In this document: in pieces, positions 21,024-31,700 of the stretch | Layout: each line of letters starts with the position of its first letter | How positions within the stretch are numbered: the first letter of the stretch is position 1 | Assembly: GCA_031291435.1 (NCBI GenBank) | Contig: JARLJC010000370.1 | Span: 109,101 to 173,100, forward strand | Direction of reading: 5' to 3' | Length of the DNA: 64,000 bases | Source: Alphaproteobacteria bacterium | Lineage (GTDB): Bacteria > Pseudomonadota > Alphaproteobacteria > UBA9219 | Position numbers and translations under genes: made by a program | The notes under the pieces: generated by a model | Told to the model about the DNA's origin: nothing | The model's input: only the letters and a program-made list of their open reading frames with translations | Database searches by the model: none

Positions 21024-21174
21024 TTGTGCTCTGTCTATCCTTTAGGGCTGCGTGCTTACGGGCACTTTATCATTTGCGGTCGTTCATGCAAAATATATCG
21101 GTAGAAAGCCTTTCCCGCCCCTTTTTTGCCGGAATCCCGACTCCATAATCGCCCTCGTCACAAGAGGGAGAAAA

Positions 21175-22011
21175 ATGAAAAACAGCACGCAATGGGAAAT
21201 CGCCGATCTGCCCTGGAACCGGTTCGACGCCGCCCGCGTTTCGCCCGATTTGCTTAAAATCGTCAAAGCGGCGGCTCTGGTCGAATATAACGCCCATGAT
21301 TATGCCACCTATCTCGCCAATGTTTTCCCCGCCGATGCCCAGTTCCGGGCCGCAGCCCGCCAATGGGCGACTGAGGAAACGCGCCATGGCGCGGCGCTGG
21401 GGGCATGGGCGCGCCGCGCCGATCCCGATTTTAATTTCGAGGCGGCTTTTGAACGCTACAAAGCTGGCTACGCGATCAATGTCGATGCCGCGACTTCCAT
21501 TCGCGGGTCGCGGACCGGCGAGCTGATCGCCCGCTGCATTGTCGAGACGGGCACCAGTTCTTATTACACCGCGCTCGGCGACGCCGCCGATGAACCGGTA
21601 TTGAAGGCCCTGTGCCGCAACATCGCCGCCGATGAATTGCGGCATTACAAATTGTTCCATGGCTATCTGCAGCGTTACGCCGCGCAGGAAGGGCTCAGCC
21701 GCTGGCAGCGATTGAAGATAGGGCTGGGCCGCATGCAGGAATCCGAGGATGACGAGCTGGCCTTCGCCTATTTCTCCGCCAATGCTCCGGCGGGTGCGCT
21801 TTACGACCGGCCTGCTTATAGCTCGGCCTATATGGTGCGGGCTTTTCCGCTTTATCGGCCCGAGAATCTCGAACGCGTGGTGGCGATGGTGTTTCGCGCC
21901 TGCGGCATCCGTCTATCGACCTTCTGGCGCAAGGCCATCAGGGGCGCTGCGCATGTGGTGATGCGGGTGAAGGTGCGGCGCGCCCTTAGCGTGGTCAATG
22001 CGGCGGCCTGA
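21175..22011 (+). CDS. ferritin-like/di-iron-fold protein
   Basis: ExxRH-type motifs ATEETRHGAALGAW and AADELRHYKLFHGYL in a helical protein. Confidence 0.65.
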   Translation: MKNSTQWEIADLPWNRFDAARVSPDLLKIVKAAALVEYNAHDYATYLANVFPADAQFRAAARQWATEETRHGAALGAWARRADPDFNFEAAFERYKAGYAINVDAATSIRGSRTGELIARCIVETGTSSYYTALGDAADEPVLKALCRNIAADELRHYKLFHGYLQRYAAQEGLSRWQRLKIGLGRMQESEDDELAFAYFSANAPAGALYDRPAYSSAYMVRAFPLYRPENLERVVAMVFRACGIRLSTFWRKAIRGAAHVVMRVKVRRALSVVNAAA

Positions 22012-22016
22012 AAAGA

Positions 22017-22052
22017 AAAACGCGCTTCCCGGTTTCCCGGAAAGCGCGTTTT
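22017..22052. terminator. bidirectional intrinsic terminator
   Basis: AAAACGCGCTTCCCGG-TTT-CCCGGAAAGCGCGTTTT between convergent genes. Confidence 0.85.
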
Positions 22053-22065
22053 AGAAAACTTCGGC

Positions 22066-22425
22066 TTATTTCTTTAAAGCCGAGGAGGCCGTATCGACCA
22101 GCGACTTGAAAGCCGCCGGTTCGGTCGCGGCCAGTTCAGCCAGCGATTTACGATCCAGCTCGATACCCGCGATTTTCAGCCCGTGGATGAAACGCGCATA
22201 GGTCAGGCCGTGCTCGCGCACGCCGGCATTGATGCGTTGAATCCACAAAGCGCGGAACTCGCTCGCCTTGGCGCGGCGATCGCGATAGGCATAGCGCAGG
22301 GCCTTTTCGACTTTTTCGACGGCGATGCGGAAGTTGGTGCTGGCGCGGCCGCGATAGCCTTTGCCCAGCTTGACCATTTCCTGATGACGCGCATGCGTCG
22401 TGACGCCACGTTTAACTCGTGCCAT
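22066..22425 (-). CDS. rplT: 50S ribosomal protein L20
   Basis: [68 protein letters not shown]. Confidence 0.97.
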   Translation of the reverse strand: MARVKRGVTTHARHQEMVKLGKGYRGRASTNFRIAVEKVEKALRYAYRDRRAKASEFRALWIQRINAGVREHGLTYARFIHGLKIAGIELDRKSLAELAATEPAAFKSLVDTASSALKK

Positions 22426-22436
22426 GTTCCGCTCCC

Positions 22437-22637
22437 TTACGCGTTACGCAGATAATGCTTGATGATATTGTCGCCGTCGGTCTTGAACAGGATCAAGCCT
22501 TGGCGGGCGGTGCGCTTCATGTCCTGCGAACGGCGGCGCATGAAGTGGCGGCGGTGCGAGGCGCCCGATTTCACTTTACCGTTGCCGGTCACGCGAAAAC
22601 GCTTTTTGGCCCCGCTATGGGTCTTGAGTTTGGGCAT
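22437..22637 (-). CDS. rpmI: 50S ribosomal protein L35
   Basis: [42 protein letters not shown]. Confidence 0.97.
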   Translation of the reverse strand: MPKLKTHSGAKKRFRVTGNGKVKSGASHRRHFMRRRSQDMKRTARQGLILFKTDGDNIIKHYLRNA

Positions 22638-22777
22638 TTCATATCCTTAGGTTAACAGTTAGGCGGCCGGGCATGCCAGGGCACAACGGCTCGCGAAGGC
22701 GGTTTGATAGCGGCTGGCAGGGGGGAAAGCAAGGGCTTATTGGCCGAATCCCTGTTTTTACAGGGAAAAGCCAGAAT

Positions 22778-23356
22778 TTATCCCCTCGGATGAGCGCCCG
22801 CCACCGGCCGGAAAGCCACCACCCGCCCTCCGGGTGCTGTCAGAGGTCTGTGCGGGCGGGCCCCCGTGACGCTGGCGATAGGGGTGATTTCGCAGGGCGG
22901 CGGCTCTACCGCCCGCGGTATCGGCTTCACGCCCTCTGCATCCGGGTATTTCTCGATAATGCATGTGCGGATATAGGCAATCGCCTGAAGCAGGGGTTCT
23001 CCTTCTTCAGGCCCGTCTCGCAGGCTGTTGACGTAGCTGATGACCGTGTGGGTGGGATAATTCGCGCAATAATCTCTGCGCGGGTCGGCGCCTTCATCAA
23101 GCAGGACCTTGAAATTGCCGCAGCCGATTTTGCCGCGCCTCAGTTTTTCGGGCGTTACCGTGAAATAGAGCGGGATATAATATTTATTGCCCGTGCGATT
23201 GACATCGATTTTGCCACGATGGAGATCGAAGAATTTCCGCAGCATCGGCGGCGTGCCTTCTTCGGCGAGACGGCATAAGGATTCCTGCAGGGAATGCTTC
23301 TCGGCAATGGCGATGGCTTCTTGCCGTTTGAGTTCGATTTCGTCCAATAGATCCAT
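22778..23356 (-). CDS. hypothetical protein
   Basis: 192-aa ORF MDLLDEIELKRQEAIAIAEKHSLQESLCRLAEEGTPPMLRKFFDLHRGK...; charged, no recognised family. Confidence 0.6.
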   Translation of the reverse strand: MDLLDEIELKRQEAIAIAEKHSLQESLCRLAEEGTPPMLRKFFDLHRGKIDVNRTGNKYYIPLYFTVTPEKLRRGKIGCGNFKVLLDEGADPRRDYCANYPTHTVISYVNSLRDGPEEGEPLLQAIAYIRTCIIEKYPDAEGVKPIPRAVEPPPCEITPIASVTGARPHRPLTAPGGRVVAFRPVAGAHPRG

Positions 23357-23394
23357 AGTCCCTCAAATTAATAATCAAAAATTGCGTTGTGTTC

Positions 23395-24165
23395 TTAAAG
23401 CCGCCAGCCTTCGTGAATGACGGCGATACCGCCGGTCAGGTCTGTCCATTTCGCGCGGCTTAAACCGGCTTGTTCCATGCGTTTGGCCAATGGCTCCTGC
23501 GGCGGGAATTTCAGGATGCTTTCGGCCAGATATTGATAGCTGTCACGGTCCTTGGCCACGAATTGCCCGAGCACCGGCAGCACATTCAGACAATAGGCGT
23601 CATAGAAGGGTTTGAGCGCGGGCGTGACGCCGGGGCTAAATTCCATGCAGAAAAACCGCCCGCCGGGTTTCAGCACCCGTGCCGCTTCGCGTAACGCCGC
23701 ATCGATGCGCGTGACATTGCGCAGGCCGAAGGCGATGGAGTAGGTGTCGAAGCTGCGGTCGGGGAAGGGCAGCTCCTCGGCGTTGCCGGTGACCCAGGTC
23801 AGTCCCTGCATGATGCCGTGATCGAGGGCTTTGGCTTTGCCCTGTTCCAGCATCGCGGGATTGATGTCGCAAACCGTGATGTCGGCCTCGCCATGCGTGC
23901 GGCGGTGGCAGCGCAGCGCGATGTCGCCTGTGCCGCCCGCGACGTCGAGGAGTTTCTGGCCGGGCTTGGGATTCATGCGGCGCACCAGGGTGTCTTTCCA
24001 CAAACGGTGCAGCCCGCCCGACATCAGGTCGTTCATCAAATCGTAGTTGCCTGCCACCGAAGCGAAGACATTGCGCACCAGACCGGTTTTATCTTCGGGC
24101 TTAATGCGGCGGAAACCGAACCATTCGGCTTCGGGATTGGCGGTTTTTCTGCGTGTTGCGGGCAT
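23395..24165 (-). CDS. ubiE: demethylmenaquinone/ubiquinone methyltransferase UbiE
   Basis: YDLMNDLMSGGLHRLWKDTLVRRMNPKPGQKLLDVAGGTGDIALR..SIAFGLRNVTRIDAAL. Confidence 0.95.
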   Translation of the reverse strand: MPATRRKTANPEAEWFGFRRIKPEDKTGLVRNVFASVAGNYDLMNDLMSGGLHRLWKDTLVRRMNPKPGQKLLDVAGGTGDIALRCHRRTHGEADITVCDINPAMLEQGKAKALDHGIMQGLTWVTGNAEELPFPDRSFDTYSIAFGLRNVTRIDAALREAARVLKPGGRFFCMEFSPGVTPALKPFYDAYCLNVLPVLGQFVAKDRDSYQYLAESILKFPPQEPLAKRMEQAGLSRAKWTDLTGGIAVIHEGWRL

Positions 24166-24272
24166 TGTTAACCAATTAAAGAAAGTTTTTGCCTGTTGGG
24201 CAGCATAGAATACAATAACCGGGCTTCATAGCCCGAGCAAATACAGACAAAAAGCGGATTTTTTAGAAAATT

Positions 24273-24662
24273 ATGCAAAAAACAAGTCAGGCATATTTGG
24301 TTTTCGATCAGGATCAAATGGAACTTTACAACATCGCCGCAATTGCGGGCTATGCGCGTAATTTTCCGGAATTTGTTTTTGCGGCGCTTGATTTTACGCT
24401 CAAAATACAATTTTGCCAGAATCTCGATTTCAGCCAATGCGCGGCCACGCACCAATTTCACAATGGCGACCATATCTTTTCTTTCTCGGGAACGGGACTG
24501 GCGGAAACCCAAATGCGGTTGCTCGGCTGTTTCTCGGGCGATAAGCTGGTCTGGATTAATGCTTTCGAGCGCTATTTGGACTTCCACGGGATCGAACCTG
24601 TCCGTTTGGAACGAGGGTTGCCGACCACGCTGCCCTTGCGCGATGCGCCGCGCCATCCGTAA
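24273..24662 (+). CDS. hypothetical protein (coding strand uncertain)
   Basis: 129-aa ORF MQKTSQAYLVFDQDQMELYNIAAIAGYARNFPEFVF...; a competing 162-aa ORF lies on the minus strand (24168-24656). Confidence 0.35.
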   Translation: MQKTSQAYLVFDQDQMELYNIAAIAGYARNFPEFVFAALDFTLKIQFCQNLDFSQCAATHQFHNGDHIFSFSGTGLAETQMRLLGCFSGDKLVWINAFERYLDFHGIEPVRLERGLPTTLPLRDAPRHP

Positions 24663-24668
24663 ACACCA

Positions 24669-25925
24669 TTACTCTTCCCAGCCGATCTGCTCGGTTACGG
24701 TAATGCGGCGGCGGATGGTGCGGAACTTGTCGCCCGATGTCAGAACCTCCGGAACAAGGGCGCGTCCGTTATAATTTGACGACATCGCCGCGCCATATGC
24801 CCCCCCTTGCAGGATAGCGACCAGATCGCCCTGTCCGACGCCGGGCAGCAGATAATTTTCACCGAATAAATCGGATGTTTCGCAGACCGGGCCGACGACA
24901 TCGGCGGGTTCCGGCTCGCTGTTGTGATAGCCGGTGACCGGCCCTTCGCGCACCGGGACGATGGAATGGCGCGCTTCATACATAGCCGGGCGGATCAGGT
25001 CGTTCATGCCCGCATCTAGAATAAGGAAGCGTTTGCTGACGCCGCGTTTATCGTAAACCACGCGCGAAACCAGAGCGCCCGCATCCCCGACCAGACGGCG
25101 GCCCGGCTCAAACGCCAACTCGCAGCCCAGCTTGCCCACGGTTTCGTGGACGATCTGCGCATATTCGCTGAACGGCGCCTGCGTGCGTCCGTCATAGGGA
25201 ATGCCGACGCCGCCACCGAGATCAAGGCGCGTCAAAGCGAAACCTTTGCCACGCCAGAAACGCACCATGTCGGCAAGCTTGGTATAGGCTTCGCGGAAAT
25301 CGCCGTAATCGAACAAATGCGTGCCGACATGGACCTGAAAGCCTTTGAGATCGAGCGCGGGCAGGGTGCGGGTCAGCTCCATCGCTTCGTCGAGCTGGGC
25401 CGAGTCGATACCGAATTTGGTGCCCATTTCCCCTGTCGCCAGCTTGAAATGCGTATGCGCCGCGACATTGGGGTTGACGCGCAGGGTAAGCGGCGCGCGC
25501 AGATTGAGGGACGCCGCCACTTCGCTGATGATGCGCATTTCGGGAATCGATTCAGCGTTGAGCTGAAAAATGCCGAGCTTGAGCGCGATCGCGATTTCGT
25601 CGCGGGTTTTGCCTACGCCTGAAAAAATGATTTTTTGCGGGGGGATGCCCGCTTTGACCGCGCGTTCCAGTTCGCCCGCTGAAGTGATATCGGCGCCAGC
25701 CCCGCAATCGGCGAGGATTTTAATCACGGCCACATTGGGGTTGGCTTTGACCGCAAAGCAGATGAGGGGATTAAGATCGGCGAGATGCGAATGGAATTCG
25801 CGGAAATTTTCGCGCAGCCGCGTTTCCGAATAGACATAGAAGGGTGTGCCAACTTTGGCGGCGATGTCGGCCAGCGAAACGGAATCGGCGCACAACACGC
25901 CGTCGCGATAGGTAAATGCGGTCAT
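24669..25925 (-). CDS. lysA: diaminopimelate decarboxylase
   Basis: PFYVYSETRLRENFREF..CFAVKANPNVAVIKILADCGAGADITSAGELERAVKAGIPPQKIIFSGVGKTRDE..GPVCETSDLFGEN. Confidence 0.96.
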   Translation of the reverse strand: MTAFTYRDGVLCADSVSLADIAAKVGTPFYVYSETRLRENFREFHSHLADLNPLICFAVKANPNVAVIKILADCGAGADITSAGELERAVKAGIPPQKIIFSGVGKTRDEIAIALKLGIFQLNAESIPEMRIISEVAASLNLRAPLTLRVNPNVAAHTHFKLATGEMGTKFGIDSAQLDEAMELTRTLPALDLKGFQVHVGTHLFDYGDFREAYTKLADMVRFWRGKGFALTRLDLGGGVGIPYDGRTQAPFSEYAQIVHETVGKLGCELAFEPGRRLVGDAGALVSRVVYDKRGVSKRFLILDAGMNDLIRPAMYEARHSIVPVREGPVTGYHNSEPEPADVVGPVCETSDLFGENYLLPGVGQGDLVAILQGGAYGAAMSSNYNGRALVPEVLTSGDKFRTIRRRITVTEQIGWEE

Positions 25926-26161
25926 TTATTATATTCCGGGTTGGGGTAAATATGCGGGAAGCCATTGCCTTTGCCGGAATCGTCGCCTGCCGCGTCTTCC
26001 GGCAGATCGACATGCGGCGGCTTCTTGCCGCAGGCGGCAAGCGACAGGGCGCAGCAAATCATTGCGCCAAGCAGGATAATTTTGAGGAAAGCAGGCGCCC
26101 GCGAAAGCTTAGGCTGCGCGGCTGCTGCTGATGATGCCACGCAACTCATCCAGGCTTTCAT
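25922..26161 (-). CDS. small LptM/YifL-like lipoprotein (start uncertain)
   Basis: LSLAACGKKPPHVDLPEDAAGDD lipobox immediately upstream of lysA; the full ORF overlaps the phasin 3' end so the true start is probably internal. Confidence 0.6.
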   Translation of the reverse strand: MKAWMSCVASSAAAAQPKLSRAPAFLKIILLGAMICCALSLAACGKKPPHVDLPEDAAGDDSGKGNGFPHIYPNPEYNK

Positions 26162-26582
26162 TCATACGGTTGCTGACAGCTTCCATCGCCTGGCTGTTGC
26201 ACTTGGAAATGGTCTCGGTGATGTCGCGCACATTGGCGAGGCATTTTTCCATCGCGACCTTGCTGACTTCCGCTTGCTTGATCATTTTTTCTTCAGGCGT
26301 GGGGCAGCTCATGATGCTGCTCATCATTTGCGACGTTTCTTCCATCGCCTGGCGGACCATTTCAGCCTGACGTTGCCACAGGGCCTGGAAGCTCTGACTG
26401 GCAGCCTGTTGCAGGGCGCTGAAAGACTCGATGTTGCGGCGCTGCGCCGTCATCATCGATTCCATATTCATCTGGGGCATGCGGAAATCGCCGGTCATTT
26501 TCGACATATCGAACTTCGACATATCAAACAGCTTCGACATATCGGCTTCGAAGAAGGGATTGGTGAACGGCTTCGACATCAT
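26109..26582 (-). CDS. phasin-family protein
   Basis: ALQQAASQSFQALWQRQAEMVRQAMEETSQMM..MEKCLANVRDITETISKCNSQAMEAVSNRMNESLDEL. Confidence 0.8.
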   Translation of the reverse strand: MMSKPFTNPFFEADMSKLFDMSKFDMSKMTGDFRMPQMNMESMMTAQRRNIESFSALQQAASQSFQALWQRQAEMVRQAMEETSQMMSSIMSCPTPEEKMIKQAEVSKVAMEKCLANVRDITETISKCNSQAMEAVSNRMNESLDELRGIISSSRAA

Positions 26583-26776
26583 GCCTCCTGAGGGAATGGA
26601 TGTAAGTTGCGCAAAAACTATCGAACGGGGACGTCAATTAAGGTTAATTAATAAGTATCGCATTCTTCATGTTTTGTCACGCCCTTTTTGCGGCGCACAT
26701 ACACGGGAAGGTTGAGCTGGGCGCGGCATCTGTTTTATTGCCGAGTCATTGCCTTAGCGGCGCGTGGGCGCAAAAA

Positions 26777-26805
26777 AAAGACCGCGATTCGCATCGCGGT
26801 CTTTT
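26777..26805. terminator. intrinsic terminator downstream of bactofilin
   Basis: AAAAGACCGCGA-TTCGC-A-TCGCGGTCTTTT. Confidence 0.9.
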
Positions 26806-26837
26806 CGTTTCGTATGCGGAAACTTCCGCAGCCGGAC

Positions 26838-27443
26838 TTAAGCGCTCTTGCGCTGTTCGTCCGAGATCGAGGCGCTGTCGTCTTCGTCGAGCAGCGAGGT
26901 GAATTTCGACGCGCTCTTGAATCCGCCGGTGCCCGGAGCCTGCGCGCCTGCGCCGCCGCCCGTGACCTGCAATTCGCCGATGATCTGGCCACCCGCATTG
27001 ACTTCGAGTTCGCCATACTTGACCATGCCGCTGATGCGGCCGGTTGAACGTACGGTCAGGCGGCCATGCACAACGAGCTGGCCGTCATAACGGCCGGCGA
27101 TGTCGGCGTTTTCGATTTCGACGCTGCCGCGGAACTGGCCCGATTCATTGATTTCAAGCAGCTTGCCGTCGGTGAGCTTGGCTTCGACCTTGCCGGCGAC
27201 CACAAGGATGTCGCAGGAGGTGATTTCGCCCGAGAGCGAGAGACCGTCGCCGACGATAAGCTTGCGGCCTGAATCGCCGGTCGAGGAAGCGCGGCGGCTG
27301 CTGGGGTCGGGAAGGCGGCGGCCGGCTGCGGCCGGAGTCGCGACGCGCGGCGCCAGATTGGTCATCTGCGGCGCGGAGCTTTCTTCCGTGGCCACGGTCA
27401 CTTCAGGGGTCTCGCTCTTGCTGTTTTTGTTGGGGCCGAACAT
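26838..27443 (-). CDS. bactofilin (polymer-forming cytoskeletal protein)
   Basis: LIVGDGLSLSGEITSCDILVVAGKVEAKLTDGKLLEINESGQFRGSVEIENADIAGRYDGQLVVHGRLTVRSTGRISGMVKYGELEVNAGGQIIGEL. Confidence 0.92.
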   Translation of the reverse strand: MFGPNKNSKSETPEVTVATEESSAPQMTNLAPRVATPAAAGRRLPDPSSRRASSTGDSGRKLIVGDGLSLSGEITSCDILVVAGKVEAKLTDGKLLEINESGQFRGSVEIENADIAGRYDGQLVVHGRLTVRSTGRISGMVKYGELEVNAGGQIIGELQVTGGGAGAQAPGTGGFKSASKFTSLLDEDDSASISDEQRKSA

Positions 27444-27614
27444 TCGTTGCTCCTCCGGAATAAAATAGGGAAACTTTGGGAAACGGGTGCCCAATCGTTA
27501 ACACATCTTTAACGTCTCTGGCAAGGGAATGATTTTTTATGCAGGGCTTGATTGTTCTCGCGAATCACGGTTGCTAACAGAAAAATAAAGCTGCCTCTGG
27601 TCCTCAGGTTTTTC

Positions 27615-28592
27615 ATGTCCGAACCCCTTTACGATCTCTGCGCCATTGGCAACGCCATGGTCGATATTCTTATTCCCGCCGACGATGCGTTTCTGGCGGC
27701 CAACGATGTCGTCAAAGGGGCCATGACTTTGGTCGATGCCGAACGTTCGGCGCAGCTTTATGAAAACGCGGGCGCGGCGGCGGAAATGCAGTCGGGCGGT
27801 TCGGCGGCCAATACGCTGGCGGGATTTACCTCGCTGGGCGGGCGGTCGGCTTTCATGGGCAAGGTCGGACGCGACGAATTCGGCGATATTTTCACCCATG
27901 ATCTTAAGGCGCAGAATATCCGTTTCACCTGCGCGACCTCGCCCGATCTTTCCACCGGGCGCTGCCTCGTCATCGTCACGCCCGACGCGCAGCGCAGCAT
28001 GAATACGTTTCTTGGCGCCGCCTCGATGTTCGGGCCCGAAGATGTCGATGCCGAGATTGTGCGCGCTTCAGCCATTACCTATCTTGAAGGCTATCTGTTC
28101 GATCGCGAACCGGCGCAGGCCGCCTTCCGCAAGGCCGCAAAAATCGCGCATGATGCCGGGCGCAAATTATCGCTCACGCTTTCCGACACTTTCTGCGTGC
28201 AGCGGCACCACGAGGCTTTTCTCGAGCTGGTCAGCGGCGAAGTCGATATTCTCTTCGCCAACGAACACGAATTGCTGACACTTTATAAGACGCAGGATTT
28301 AAGCGCCGCCATCGAAGCCGTGCGCGCCCATACCGATATCGCCGTGGTGACGCGCGGCGTCAAAGGCGCCGTGATCGTCGCCGGCGCCGCCACGCATGAA
28401 ACGCCCGTGCATCCGGCGCCGTCCGTGATCGATACCACAGGGGCGGGCGATCTGTATGCCGCCGGATTTTTGTACGGACTCACGCGAAACGTGAGTTTGC
28501 CCGAAGCGGCGCGCATCGGCGCGATCGCGGCGGCGGAAGTGATCGGCCATTATGGCCCGCGCCCGCAGAAAAAACTCGCCGGTCTGATTTGA
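27615..28592 (+). CDS. adenosine kinase (PfkB family)
   Basis: MSEPLYDLCAIGNAMVDIL..GGSAANTLAGFTSLGGRSAFMGKVGRDEFGDIF..DTTGAGDLYAAGFLYGL. Confidence 0.92.
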   Translation: MSEPLYDLCAIGNAMVDILIPADDAFLAANDVVKGAMTLVDAERSAQLYENAGAAAEMQSGGSAANTLAGFTSLGGRSAFMGKVGRDEFGDIFTHDLKAQNIRFTCATSPDLSTGRCLVIVTPDAQRSMNTFLGAASMFGPEDVDAEIVRASAITYLEGYLFDREPAQAAFRKAAKIAHDAGRKLSLTLSDTFCVQRHHEAFLELVSGEVDILFANEHELLTLYKTQDLSAAIEAVRAHTDIAVVTRGVKGAVIVAGAATHETPVHPAPSVIDTTGAGDLYAAGFLYGLTRNVSLPEAARIGAIAAAEVIGHYGPRPQKKLAGLI

Positions 28593-28773
28593 GGCTACCT
28601 GTAAAGGGTATCGTTTGTGCCGACCCGGCTTCTGGTGCGCTGCACATAGTCATTTTGTTGACCCGAGTCGGTAGCGAGACTAGCTTGCCGCAGGTTCTTC
28701 ACGAAAATTTACATTTTTCGGGCGCATAATTCCCCTTCGCGTCTCGAATGATTCCCGGCCAGGAGAGTATCGC

Positions 28774-31700
28774 ATGCCGCGTCCCGCGTCCCCCGCCCCA
28801 TCTTCATCGTCTGCTTCGGGCAAAAAAGAATCCGTGCCCTTCACGCCCGCACCCGCCAATTTCGTCGCCGCTTTTTACGAACATCTTCTGCCCGCCGACC
28901 TCGCTTTGTTCACCGCGCAGGAACGCGCGCGCATCGCCTCGTCGATCTGGGCGCTGGCCTCCTCGCGCAAACGCGGCGAAGTCAAATTGCGTGTCTTCAA
29001 CCCGTCGCCCGAACGCGACGGCTGGACGGTCGATCACACGGTCATCGAAATCATCAATGACGATATGCCGTTTCTGGTCGACAGCGTCACCGGGGTTTTG
29101 CAGCGCCGCGGCCTTGCCGTGCATATGGTCATTCATCCCGTTCTGCGCATCAACCGCGACGGGGCCGGGCATGCGCTTTCCTCGCCGCCCGCCAAACCTG
29201 AGGACGCGCCGGCTGAATCCTTCATGCATATCCAGATCGATCATTCGCTGGAGCCGGCTCAGCTTAAGGAAATCGAGGAAGAAGTGCGCGCCACTTTGCG
29301 CGACGTGCGCATTGCCGTCGAAGACTGGCCGCGCATGCGCTCTCGAATGCAGGAAGTCAGCGACCAGATCACCGCCTCCTCGCATCACAAGGACGCCGCC
29401 GAGGATATCGACGAAGTGCGCGCTTTTCTGCGCTGGCTCAGCGAGGATAATTTCACCTTTCTCGGCTACCGCGAAATCGATCTGAAGCAGTCGGGCGACG
29501 ATGTCACCTCGATCCGCGTGGTGCCGGGGCAGGGCCTCGGCATTCTGCGTGACGACGAAGCCCGCATGTTCGGCGGGTTGCGCGATTTCGACAAACGCAA
29601 GAATCCGGCCTTGCGCAAATATGTGCGCCAGCATCATGTGCTGTTCGTCACCAAGACCAACGCGATTACCCGCGTGCATCGCGCGATCCCGATGGATGCC
29701 GTGTTCGTGCGCCGTTTCAGCGCCGAGGGCGCCGTCGTCAGCGAAAAATTGTTCGTCGGATTGTTCACCTCGAAAACCTATGCCCAGACGCCGCGCGATA
29801 TTCCCTTCATGCGCCGCAAGATCGGCGATGTGGTGGCGCGCATGGGCTTCGCGCCCAAGAGCCACGATGGCCGCCATCTCATGCACATCCTCAATACCTA
29901 TCCGCATGACGAACTGTTTCAGATCAGCGAAGAAGATCTCTACGCCAATGCGCGCGGCATCCTGCAATTGCAGGAACGCGCCCGCGTCGCCTTGTTCGTG
30001 CGGCAGGATCCGTTCGGCCGTTATGTGACCTGCCTCGTTTACGTACCGCGCGACCGTTACGATTCCAAGCTGCGTTCCCGCATTCAGGATTTCCTCGAAG
30101 TCGCCTATCAGGGCAAGGCCCAGCCCTGGAATGTGCGCATCGACGACAGCCGCCTCGCGCGCGCTTTCGTGACCATCAGCCTCAGCCCCGACAGCCCGCG
30201 CCCCGATTCCGCGCAGCTGGAAAGCGCCTTGCGCGAATTATGCCGCACCTGGGCAGGCCGCCTGCGCGACAGTCTGGTGGAAGCCTATGGCGAAGCTTCG
30301 GCTTTGGTGCTGCTGCGCCGCTATGGCGAGGCGTTCCCGGAAACTTATTGCGAAACCGTGCCGCCGCCGCGCGCCGTCACCGATATCCGCAATCTGGAAC
30401 GCGTGCGCCAGCATCCGCATTTCATCGCCGATCTGTTCGATATCGGCGACGGGCGTTTGCGCCTGAAACTATTCCAGCCCGGCAAGCCGCTGTCGCTTTC
30501 GGAAACCTTGCCGCTGATCGAAAATATGGGCCTCAAGATCGATTATATGGGCGGGCCTTACGAAATTACTTTTAAGGACGAAAGCGCGCCGATCTATATC
30601 CACGAATTTGTCGGCCGTTCCGCCCAGCCTTCGCTGGTCGCGTTCGATCATGTCAAGATCGCGTTCGAGGAAGCCCTCGCCAAAATCGTGGCTGGCGAAG
30701 TCGAAAGTGATTCCTTCAACGCCTTGACCCTGCGCATCGGCATGGGGTGGAGCGGCATTGTGGTGCTGCGCGCGCTCGCGCGCTATCTGCGCCAGCTGCG
30801 CATCCCCTACAGCCATGAGATGATTGCCGCGGTGATGAAAACGCATCCGCAGGTGGCGCAGCAGCTTTATGCCCTGTTCTATGCGCGGCATAATCCGGAA
30901 TTGAAGGGCGACCGTGCCGCCGAAATGCGCGCGCTGGAAAATGTGATCGCCGGGGCGCTCGCCAAAATCGATGCGCTCGAAGATGATCGCATCATTCGCC
31001 GTTATCTGAATCTGGTGCAATCCTCCCTGCGCACCAATTATTTCCAAACGGACGAAGCGGGCCGGGGCAAGAATTACTTGTCGATCAAGTTCGACAGCCG
31101 CGCGGTCGATTTCATGCCGCTGCCCAAACCCCTGGTCGAAATTTTCGTCTACAGCATGATGACCGAAGCCGTGCATTTGCGCGGCGGCAAGGTCGCGCGC
31201 GGCGGCATTCGCTGGTCGGATCGCCGCGACGATTTCCGCAACGAAATTCTGGGCTTGATGAAGGCCCAGATGGTCAAGAATTCGGTCATCGTGCCGGTCG
31301 GTTCCAAAGGCGGCTTCATCGTCAAGAATCCGTCACCGGAGCCGGAGAAATTCGCCGCCGAAGGCATCGCCTGTTACAAGGTGATGATGGCGGGCCTGTT
31401 CGACATCACCGATAACAGCAAAAACGGGCGCATTGTCCCGCCGCCGCAGGTCGTGCGGCATGACGGTGACGACCCCTATCTGGTGGTGGCCGCCGACAAA
31501 GGCACCGCGAAATTTTCCGATACCGCCAATGCGATTTCGCAATCTTATGGTTTCTGGCTCGACGATGCTTTCGCGTCGGGTGGGTCGGCTGGTTATGACC
31601 ACAAGGAAATGGGCATTACGGCGCGCGGCGCGTGGGAGGCGGTCAAACGCCATTTCCGCGAGTTGGGCAAAGACATACAGAATGTCGATTTCACCTGCAT

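Noticed and set aside
24168-24656. 162-aa minus-strand ORF overlapping the 24273-24662 plus ORF
   Set aside because: Very basic, low-quality composition; less protein-like than the plus-strand ORF, though neither is confirmed.
26583-26700. PhaR-like operator upstream of the phasin gene
   Set aside because: Only a short TTGCGCAA palindrome is present; not enough to call a PhaR site.
26777-26805. CCGCGATTCGCATCGCGG resembling family 1
   Set aside because: Ordinary intrinsic terminator of the bactofilin gene; lacks the CGTGAATCGC half and variable core.
28600-28740. Possible tRNA or other non-coding RNA between adenosine kinase and NAD-GDH
   Set aside because: Does not fold into a cloverleaf and has no recognisable RNA-family signature by eye.
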